DNA from: Spongilla lacustris
Lineage: Eukaryota; Porifera; Demospongiae; Spongillida; Spongillidae
Assembly: GCA_949361645.1 (NCBI GenBank)
Contig: OX442431.1
Span: 238,501-302,500 of the forward strand
DNA length: 64,000 nucleotides
Direction: 5' to 3'
Notes under the pieces: generated by a model
The model's input: only the letters and a program-made list of their open reading frames with translations
Databases searched by the model: none
What the model was told of the DNA's origin: nothing
Shown: positions 23,167-32,200 of the stretch, piece by piece
How positions within the stretch are numbered: position 1 is the stretch's first letter
Layout of the letters: each line of letters starts with the position of its first letter
Program-made: the position numbers and the translations under genes

Positions 23167-23173
23167 CTATATG

Positions 23174-24427
23174 CAGAGATAATATATAGAGGGATTGGAA
23201 ACGAATCACGTGCGCCATACATTCGTAGAAAAACCCGCGGCCAATGCTATAAGTGTTTAGTCGCACCTTTTAGAGTGTGAAAAGGGGCGGTAAAGAGGAA
23301 CAGGTACACGGTTTTTTTTGGTTTGCGTTCGTTAGTATTGAACACAATAAGGTAGGTTTACATTTTTAAAAAGAATAATGGTAGGATATTGTTTTTACGC
23401 AGTTTTCGTGGTATTTTGCATCACAAAGATGCTTTAAAGGGCATTTATTGGAGCCAGTTTTTTTTTTGTGGGACAGCCGTTTCTCAGGTAATGTTGTGTA
23501 TAATTTGAAAAGTAGCTAGTAACGTTGGTAACTGAATAAATTTTTGCATCAATAAGGTTTTGTTGAGAAAGCGCTTCTAGAATCGGCTGTATCGTCACAT
23601 ATCGATACGTGGATGCCTCCTTTTTGTGGGACAGCGTAGCCTTTGTTTCGTATCGAGAACTGTCGCGGAAGGCTCCAATATGCTAAAAACTGTTACCTAT
23701 TTTGCATAGTTGTATTTTTATATGGTGTCTTCGTATAAAAACATGTCTAAAACTATTTTTGAAGAGATGGGACGAAGAAAATTTCGACTGTCGGTTCATC
23801 GAAAAAATGAAGAGCGAAGGAAAGCAGCACCAGCATTGAGGCGTGTATCAGTTCCCAGTGATTTAACTACAGTGGTGCCAGTTGGTTCGATGACCATTCA
23901 AAGTTCGAAAGCAGACCTCCATCCTGTTGTTGAAAATCAGCGTATGGAGGATACTGGTCCATTTCTTGTATCTTTCCCACTATCAATTTTTATGCTAAGT
24001 GAAGTGCATACATTGGATGTTCTGTTGTCAAGGCTGAAAATGACAACCCTCCCTTCTATGTGGGTTATTCTTGATGGCTTACCCATTTTTGTCTGCAGAA
24101 TGCACTCTACGCAGTTACAACCTACTGTAAAGTAGCCAATAAGAAAGCAACCCAAAAGGCAAAGGCTATGAGAAAAGGACTACAGTAGTTTTTAAATTGA
24201 TTCTTATTTGTTATCTCTTGGTGTCACTGTGTGTGTGTATGTTTTTGTGTGCGTGTAAGTGTGTGCATGTGTGTGTGCGTGGTATTGTATGTGAGTTATG
24301 TACATGTATGTGTGTGATGATTAGCTTGACATGGCACCATAGCAGTGAATTCGAAGCCATATACGTTGCATGTAGCATTGTCCGCGTTAATTGGGCTCGT
24401 TTCCAATCCCTCTATATATTATCTCTG
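23174..24427. mobile_element. 1.25-kb TIR element
   Basis: Perfect 31-bp inverted repeats (23174-23204 and 24397-24427) starting CAGAGATAATATATAGAGGG. A direct ctatatg duplication flanks it (23167-23173 and 24428-24434). CAG...CTG termini with a 7-bp duplication (8 if the terminal C is counted) repeat the pattern of the hAT element at 14337. The superfamily is not established. Confidence 0.8.
23743..24135 (+). CDS. Small unrecognised ORF inside the 1.25-kb TIR element
   Basis: 131 codons from the ATG at 23743. A basic N-terminal third (GRRKFRLSVHRKNEERRKAAP) is followed by a more hydrophobic C-terminal half. I do not recognise a family. It may be a DNA-binding remnant of an element protein, or an exon of a longer gene, since lysine-rich codons continue past the stop. 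Its position inside a TIR element argues against a host gene. Confidence 0.35.
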   Translation: MSKTIFEEMGRRKFRLSVHRKNEERRKAAPALRRVSVPSDLTTVVPVGSMTIQSSKADLHPVVENQRMEDTGPFLVSFPLSIFMLSEVHTLDVLLSRLKMTTLPSMWVILDGLPIFVCRMHSTQLQPTVK

Positions 24428-24570
24428 CTATATGCAACGGGTCCACCTATTTACGTCCCTGTCTGATCCTGATACCGCGGTGATTGCATGGGTCCCCTGC
24501 CAGGCTGCGGCCCTTTTCGTTCGGGTGCGGCGATCCTCCTGAGACGTCTGTGACATCTTCCGCTTCCTGC

Positions 24571-24651
24571 TGAACTTAGCGCGCACTACGATATTATCAT
24601 ACGTGGCTTGCTGATGATCACGAGCGCCGTCCTATATACACGTGCCGCGGG
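24571..24651. repeat. Repeat C, copy 2 (81 bp)
   Basis: Same 81 bp as 6606-6686, in the same orientation, about 18 kb away within the same large insertion. Flanks differ on both sides. Confidence 0.85.
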
Positions 24652-24954
24652 CACTGCCCTTTCCGGCCATTAACTTCAGTTAACCATTCGGCTAACCTCT
24701 ATTAAATGTATAAGCCATACATGTGTACACTCATGGATCCACTTAAAACAGGCAAGAACACCAGGGTGACCACCAGGCGTCACATTAAGTGCTTTGCTCC
24801 TTCATATAAGACCATTGCACCTCCAAAGATCATGTGTGGTAAAAAGGACCCTACATTAGCACCATAGGCAAGGCTTGCAGAGCACCTGCAGAGCACCCAC
24901 CAAGTAGGCAAGGCCTGCAGAGCCAGTCATGGGCGTCCCCAGAGTGGGAGCAGG

Positions 24955-25385
24955 GGGGCCATGCCCCCCCCCACCCCTTTGGGACTGAATGGCACCCTTA
25001 TAATAAAAGTTAACATATATGCCCCCCCCCCCCCCCCCCACTGATTGAATGGGCCAAAAGGAGACAGCACCCCCCCCCCCCCCCCCCCCCCCACGCTGAT
25101 TGAATGAGCCGAAAGGGGACCCCCCCCCCCCCCCTGGTTGAACCACACCAAAGCGGACAGCAACCCCCCCCCCCCCCCCCCCCCATTGATTGAATGGGTC
25201 GAAAGGGGACAGCATCAGCACCCCCCACCCCTGGTTGAACCGCGCCAAAGCAGACAGCAACCCCCCCCCCCCCCCCCCCCCCCCCCCTTTTTCCACTGGT
25301 TGAATCAGCCGAAAGTGGACAACGTATTTGCGGCTGTCAAATGGCACTCCCTTGCCCTATCCTGGCCCCCCCCCCCCCCCCCTTC
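24955..25385. repeat. Poly-C satellite with GTTGAATxGGCCGAAAGxGGACAGCA blocks
   Basis: Six or seven blocks of the type gattgaatgggccaaaagg plus gacagca alternate with C-runs of 10-30 nt. The same block type recurs at 60900-61110. Proline- or glycine-rich ORFs here are artefacts of the C-runs. Confidence 0.85.
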
Positions 25386-25735
25386 CAGAAAAGCTGGGGG
25401 TGCCCATGCCAGTAGGCTAGGCCTTCAGAGCACACACCCAGTAGCCAAGGCCTGCAGAGCACACACCAAGTAGCCAAGGCCTTCAGAACACACACCTAGT
25501 AGGCAAGGCCTTCAGAGCACACACCTAGTAGGCAAGGCCTTCAGAGCACACATCTAGTAGGGAAGCCCTTCAGAGCACACACCAAGTAGCCAAGGCCTGC
25601 AGAGCACACACCTAGTAGGCAAGGCCTTCAGAGCACACACCCAGTAGGCACTTGGCCTGCAGAGCAAAAACCCAGCATAGTACACACCTAGTAGGCAAGG
25701 CCTGTAGAGCATACATGGTCCAGTAGGCAATTTAA
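25386..25735. repeat. 29-bp minisatellite
   Basis: About 11 imperfect copies of aaggccttcagagcacacac followed by ctagtaggc. Confidence 0.9.
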
Positions 25736-26629
25736 GGCCTGCTGGCTATGGCATTTCTCATCTTTTACAGCCACTGACTTTAGTGCGAGTGACAAAGGCC
25801 CAAAAAAATTTTTCAATACAAAAATTTTTTTAGCTACTCCGACTTTGCTTTCCCTGGAACAAAGAGGACAATTATAATGCATATACTGGAAATGCACATC
25901 ATCGAGTGGAGGAGTACATACAATGCTGGACTTGGACTAATGTGAGAACAAGGCACTGAAGCCATACATGCCCATTTCAAACAAGTTGTATAGGACTAGG
26001 ACGTATGGCTGTATGGCAAACAAAGTGCAGTGGCTAAAATGCATCATGCAAGAGCATCACCTAAGTGTGTCCTACAGTACTCTTAATGCCAATAAGAACG
26101 ATAAAAAGAAAGCGCGAAGACTAGAACTGAACCTTGTTAAGATATACTCATGGCATTGATTTCATTTAATGTTACGATAGTACGCTGAATACCGGTACTG
26201 TAGATTCATCCGTGAATCAATGAAGCGCTCCGCCATGTTAACAATAACTGCCATATTCAGAGCCTTCGTACGTCTCACAGAAAATGTGTCTAACAACAGA
26301 GATAGAATACGTAGAGGTAACACTGTTGTATACTCTCGTATAAGTTTATAGATCACTTGTCAGGCAAAAAAAAAGAAAAAACATTTGTCGAAGATAACTC
26401 CAAATGGAGCACTATCAGTCCAGGCTCGATATCGTGGCGTACGTGCACACAAATACCATAACGCTGGTATGTCTGTAATCCTCGAAGGATGCTTAACCCA
26501 TATTTTCATGTGTATAAAGCTTACCTTAAACGGATTGTACAAGAGAGCCCACATTCCAATCACTGAATGCTATGCTATAATGAGGTCTCCATTAAATCTT
26601 CTAACGCCAAGTATGGGGACGAGACCTAA
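25736..26629. other. Interval without a supported gene
   Basis: AT-rich interior of the large insertion. Short ORFs only, none recognised. Confidence 0.5.
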
Positions 26630-26836
26630 TGTCCATCTTTTCAATGCAATGAAACACCCGTGAATCAGAACCGAATGAAATGGTTATGGTTGTTGCAGAC
26701 GTACAATTATAGCGTTAGATTGACGTCATCGTCGTAGTAGATACACAAATTTCTAAGTAACGCACACGTTTTGGTCCAAAACAATATGGCCGCTAATGTT
26801 TTGATTCATTCTGGATGACACGGCAAGGGGTCTATA
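26630..26836 (-). repeat. Right terminal inverted repeat of the 21.5-kb element
   Basis: Reverse complement of the left terminus at 5362-5575, ending cacggcaaggggtc then TATA. Confidence 0.7.
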
Positions 26837-26975
26837 GTGTGTAATTGCAATCATTTCTCATTGGATATTAAACTGCCTACTTGTACCCCTTGTCAACGAT
26901 GCAGTGCGGAAGTATCAATAGTGTTGCGTTTCCCATGGCACCTTATAATATCTTCTTATTGTTCCTCATCACCAT
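26837..26975 (+). pseudogene. Decayed second copy of the intron/micro-exon array, right part
   Basis: Aligns to 4019-4170 of the intact array: TGT, an intron with ctcattggatattaaactgc, acgatgcag, TGC, then tatcaatagtgttgcg. Both donors are ruined: TGT is followed by gtaatt, and TGC by ggaagt. The next unit fades near ccatcagtag. It continues directly from 5361 if the insertion is removed. Confidence 0.8.
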
Positions 26976-27119
26976 CAGTAGCAGATCTAGGGTGTGGAGG
27001 GGGGATAGAGGGGATTTAAACCCCCCCTACCCCCCCCCCCCCCTTGATAATATTATTCATAGCAGACAATTAGGCAATCTAGTTGTAAATAAACCCCCCT
27101 CCTCCCCCCCTCTTCCTCT

Positions 27120-28720
27120 ATCTCAACGGTGGTGGAGAGGTCTACTATTTGGCGCAGAAATAGGCGCCCTGCTTCAAAATGATTAAACAGGCATGGTGCC
27201 AATCGAAACCCAAAGAGCAGGCATGTGTCGATGTAGTATGAGCCCTTCCAAAACGTGCCCCAATAAGTCCCAATCTGCAGGGCACACAGGGACCATTCTA
27301 AAGGCTGATTTGAGGTCCATTTTAGCCATAATTGCGCCCGTGCCATGAGTATGGAGGAGCCCGACAGCATCATCGACTGATGGGCAGTGCAGTGAGAAGT
27401 CCTCCTTAGAGATGCCATCATCGACTGATGGGCAGTGCAGTGAGAAGTCCTCCTTAGAGATGCCATCATCGACTGATGGGCAGTGCAGTGAGAAGTCCTC
27501 CTTAGAGATGCCATCATCGACTGATGGGCAGTGCAGTGAGAAGTCCTCCTTAGAGATGCCATCATCGACTGATGGGCAGTGCAGTGAGAAGTCCTCCTTA
27601 GAGATGCCATCATCGACTGATGGGCAGTGCAGTGAGAAGTCCTCCTTAGAGATGCCATCATCGACTGATGGGCAGTGCAGTGAGAAGTCCTCCTTAGAGA
27701 TGCCATCATCGACTGATGGGCAGTGCAGTGAGAAGTCCTCCTTAGAGATGCCATCATCGACTGATGGGCAGTGCAGTGAGAAGTCCTCCTTAGAGATGCC
27801 ATCATCGACTGATGGGCAGTGCAGTGAGAAGTCCTCCTTAGAGATGCCATCATCGACTGATGGGCAGTGCAGTGAGAAGTCCTCCTTAGAGATGCCATCA
27901 TCGACTGATGGGCAGTGCAGTGAGAAGTCCTCCTTAGAGATGCCATCATCGACTGATGGGCAGTGCAGTGAGAAGTCCTCCTTAGAGATGCCATCATCGA
28001 CTGATGGGCAGTGCAGTGAGAAGTCCTCCTTAGAGATGCCATCATCGACTGATGGGCAGTGCAGTGAGAAGTCCTCCTTAGAGATGCCATCATCGACTGA
28101 TGGGCAGTGCAGTGAGAAGTCCTCCTTAGAGATGCCATCATCGACTGATGGGCAGTGCAGTGAGAAGTCCTCCTTAGAGATGCCATCATCGACTGATGGG
28201 CAGTGCAGTGAGAAGTCCTCCTTAGAGATGCCATCATCGACTGATGGGCAGTGCAGTGAGAAGTCCTCCTTAGAGATGCCATCATCGACTGATGGGCAGT
28301 GCAGTGAGAAGTCCTCCTTAGAGATGCCATCATCGACTGATGGGCAGTGCAGTGAGAAGTCCTCCTTAGAGATGCCATCATCGACTGATGGGCAGTGCAG
28401 TGAGAAGTCCTCCTTAGAGATGCCATCATCGACTGATGGGCAGTGCAGTGAGAAGTCTCCTTAGAGATGCCATCATCGACTGATGGGCAGTGCAGTGAGA
28501 AGTCCTCCTTAGAGATGCCATCATCGACTGATGGGCAGTGCAGTGAGAAGTCTCCTTAGAGATGCCATCATCGACTGATGGGTAGTGCAGTGAGAAGTCC
28601 TCCTTAGAGAGAATTACCCCTAAGGGGCAGAAAGGTGGAGAATTACCCTCCATTTGCCATGCTTCTTAGGAGCAGCACCAAGCACAGACGTTCTCAGGTT
28701 GGGCAGGAGTCTTTCTAGGA
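27120..28720 (-). pseudogene. DIRS-like reverse transcriptase fragment, broken
   Basis: On the minus strand, from 28690 down: SVLGAAPKKHGKWRVILHLS, then SKEDFSLHYPSVDD, then (after the tandem block) AVGLLHTHGTGAIMAKMDLK and SAFRMVPVCPADWDLLG, then in another frame TFWKGSYYIDTCLLFGFRLA and PCLFN. These are the conserved fingers/palm motifs of DIRS-type RTs (KWRVILHLSAP, DIKSAFR, LPFGLRSAP). One frameshift lies near 27250. The expected LPFGLRSAP reads LLFGFRLAP. Neither the catalytic Asp pair nor a tyrosine recombinase was found. Confidence 0.75.
27364..28608. repeat. 48-bp minisatellite, about 26 copies, born inside an RT gene
   Basis: Near-identical copies of atgccatcatcgactgatgg continuing through gcagtgcagtgagaag. 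On the minus strand the unit reads SKEDFSLHCPSVDDGI, a segment of the surrounding RT. Because 48 is a multiple of 3, both strands show long open frames (350 codons plus, 458 codons minus); these are by-products. Two copies near 28455 and 28550 lack one base and break the frame. Confidence 0.95.
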
Positions 28721-29203
28721 AGGGGCTGAGGACCCTACCAGCAGATATCTCCTTCTCAAGCTAGGAGCTGATGACCTTGGGGTACTGAAGGGCAGAGGAA
28801 AGATTACGTGACGTGTAGGAAGTGAGGGGGCCATTAAAAACAATGGAATCACCATGTAGAATGCTGTGTAGCACATGTACCCCCATGTACACATGGCCAA
28901 AACTATTAACAATTTTTATAACGTAGTCGAGAGGAAAAAGATGGATGAGAAGATCAAAGCAGTGCTTCAGCGTGATTCAGTAGCGCTAAACGTGTGAAAC
29001 TGTGACCTCTCATACACGGTAGCGCTAAACGTGTGAAACTGTGACCTCTCATACACGGTATATGGTCTATGAAATATTTGTACACACGATATGAAGTACC
29101 GATTACCAATTCTACAAATATCACATGTCAGTGATGTCACATCTATTCCTACCAGCAAGATGTCACACACACAACACATATACATACAACACACAGCACT
29201 AGT
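28721..29203. other. Intergenic interval with a 40-bp direct duplication
   Basis: Agcgctaaacgtgtgaaact plus gtgacctctcatacacggta occurs twice in tandem at 28981-29060. Nothing else is recognised. Confidence 0.6.
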
Positions 29204-32200
29204 TTATTTATCCATGAGAGAGAGCTGAAGCACCTTTTGCAGCTCCTCCTCCTCCTGCTGCCTCCTTCTCTCATCCTCAGTTACCTGCTCCCTGCTCAAC
29301 GCTAAGGCCACCTCAAGATCACTGTCTGCAGTGGCACGTGGCTGTGTCCTGGTAGCTGGTTGAACAGTCTGAGTTGTCTGTTGTTGTTGAAGGCTTGCAC
29401 GTATGGCCCTGTGCACAAGAGCCATTCAAAAATGGAAGAAGCACCCACCTATACACCCAGGCACCTATACATCCAACATCCATACACCCACACATCCAGG
29501 CACCCACACATCCAAGCACCCACACATCCAGGCACCCACACATCCAAGCAATTATACATCCAACACCCATACACCCACACATCCAGGCACCTATACACCC
29601 ATACACTTACACACCCACACATCCATACATCAGGTACTGCACCCTATACACCCAGGTACACCCATACACCCACACAACATTGACACATCAGGTACTCTAT
29701 GTACCTCACCTAGGTACTGTACCCCATACCCTGAGGCACCTAGGTTCTGTACCCCATACCCCCAGGCACCTAGGTACTGTACCCCATACCCCCAGGCACC
29801 TAGGCACTGTACCCCATACCCCCATACCCACCACATCAGGTCATGATCCTGCATTGCTGGTCTCTCGTTAAGCATCTCTGTGAATGTTAGCTGTGAGGGA
29901 GGTAGATGGCAGCCTTAATACACAGTCCAAAACTAGGTGTGAGCTGTTCACTTGCTGTTCGCCTTCAGCAGGATCAGTTGCTGCCTGGTCAAGGAGGCTC
30001 TGTCGAATGGCCAGCTGCAGCTGCTCATCTTCCTCACTGGCCAGCTGGGAGTACCCTTGTGACCGCTCGGTGTAGTCAGCAGGAATGGTAAAGCATTCAT
30101 CAGACACTACACACACCTCCTTCACCTCTGAGGTGGAGCTTAAAAACCCAACAAAGCGTCAAACATGTCCAGTTAGTTATTAACATAATAAAGTACCTCT
30201 CCATAGTTACTAATGGAATGTCAGGGCTCTGCTCATCTTGTCTGACTGATTCTCGACCACGCCTTCTTACTCCTCCCTCTCTGCCGGCCGAAGGTGCTGG
30301 GATAGGCTCTGACCACGCCCCCATGGAGGTGTGGTCAGCCTTCAACGATACATATGGTGCTGCCTCTGAACAGCCATTCGCATTTTGAAACGTGACAGTG
30401 GCTGTCATGACACGAAACAGTGGAATCTCTGTGGGTGGAAGAGGGTCCTTGGTCATGTGATATGATTTGAGGTCACATTGATCTTACCTAATTTGATGGG
30501 AAAGCCAGAGGGAATTTGTAGTGTAATGAAGTCCTTTAGTTTGGCAAAGTGAGCATTATTTTGTGCCTAGAAGAGCAAGAGCTGAGCAGTGACAGAAGGA
30601 ACATGGGTATGCACAGAAGCAAGGGGCTAAATGGACTACAGGGAAAATAGAAACAGGGGCTATGTACACTCTCCTCCCCAGTCCAGGTATGCACTTTTCC
30701 TACACCACCCTCACCATCAGGTCAATGATGGGCATGATTTGGTCCTGTAGGGACAATGGATATTCCTCAGCCAGGTATACTTTAGCCTTCAGAGGCTGCA
30801 CTTGAACATTTTCCACCACAGGACTTCCTATAGCTGGGGGAGCAATACATGTAACACATGGTTACCTCCTCCCCCCTGCATAAGCCATTCCCTCCCATTC
30901 CACTCCCACTCACTATCGTATGCCCTGGCATCTGCAGGCTCTTGGAAGTATTCCTCCATTGTAAGCCTTCCCTCTGCCATGACAGTAGAGAGGACAGGTG
31001 CAGCTGCTGCTTCAATCTGTGGCATATCCAGGAACTCTGGGACCTCAGCAGGATCATCACCAGGCATGGTACCCAGGAGGTTTTGTATGGGGTTTGAATC
31101 TGGGGAGGGGGGGTGGGTCCACAGGGGGAACATGAGGAGGGTCCGCAGGGGAACAAACACAATAACTGACTTTTAAATGATGGCCGCCTGGCTTCTGGTA
31201 CATGCTCCATACGTGTTTTGGTGACAATGTCCAGACCTGTAGCATTGAACACCTATGGCAGGGCTGTGATAACTTTAGAACGATGGAGATCCCTTGCTTA
31301 CTTTGGTTTTGTGCCCATTAATCTTTTCTGTCTTTCCCTTTGAGTCAAACCCCCAGACAGACTTCTGTCTAAGGAAGAGGTACAGGTCCCCATGCCATAC
31401 AGCTGATCAACCATGTGTAATGTACATGTATCAGTATGTACCCCAATGTGCACATGTACCCCAATGTCCACACGTACCCCAATGTGCACATGTACACCAA
31501 TGTGCACATGTACCCCAATGTGCACATGTACCCCAATGTGCACATGTACTCCACCCAATGTGCACACACATGGCATGTATATACTCTTCTATTTAGTAAG
31601 CAGCAGACACATCTGTACCTCTGAAAGGCCACAGTGTCTGTGTTGATATAGGTGGTTACCACGGGAGACTGCATCTTCTGAGCTACCTCAGCATCTTGTG
31701 CATAGGATGGTGCACTGGAACTAGGGAGAGTGAGAGAAGGGAGTGGAGGGAAGAGGGGGAGAGAAGGGAGTGGAGGGAAGAGGGGGTGGAGGGAAGAGGG
31801 GGAGAGAAGGGAGTGGAGGGAAGAGGGGGAGAGAAGGGAGTGGAGGGAAGAGGGGGAGAGAAGGGAGTGGAGGGAAGAGGGGGAGAGAAGGGAGTGGAGG
31901 GAAGAGGGGGAGAGAAGGGAGTGGAGGGAAGAGGGGGTGGAGGGAAGAGGGGGAGAGAAAGGAGTGGAGGGAAGAGGGGGTGGAGGGAAGAGGGGGAGAG
32001 AAGGGAGTGGAGGGAAGAGGGGGTGGAGGGAAGAGGGGGAGAGAAAGGAGTGGAGGGAAGAGGGGGTGGAGGGAAGAGGGGGAGAGAAGGGAGTGGAGGG
32101 AAGAGGGGGAGAGAAGGGAGTGGAGGGAAGAGGGGGAGAGAAGGGAGTGGAGGGAAGAGGGGGAGAGAAGGGAGTGGAGGGAAGAGGGGGAGAGAAGGGA

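Larger units (their letters stand above)
5362..26836. mobile_element. 21.5-kb insertion with inverted termini and TATA target duplication
   Basis: The left end reads TATA-GACCCCTTGCCGTGTCATCC from 5362. The right end is the reverse complement and finishes GGGGTC-TATA at 26836. About 100 bp of each terminus align well in inverted orientation, including a shared tagcggccatattgttttgg block, with weaker similarity to about 200 bp. The flanking array sequence reads continuously once the block is removed, with a single TATA where the intact array has gatatagTGT. The target duplication is TATA, or TA if the termini start TAGACC. No transposase for the outer element was recognised. The interior holds several nested elements and may have grown by insertion. 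Confidence 0.7.

Noticed and set aside
5362..26836. Polinton/Maverick assignment for the large element
   Set aside because: None of the expected genes was recognised and the target duplication is not 6 bp.
27412..28464. 350-codon repetitive ORF on the plus strand
   Set aside because: It is the antisense of a 48-bp expansion of an RT segment.
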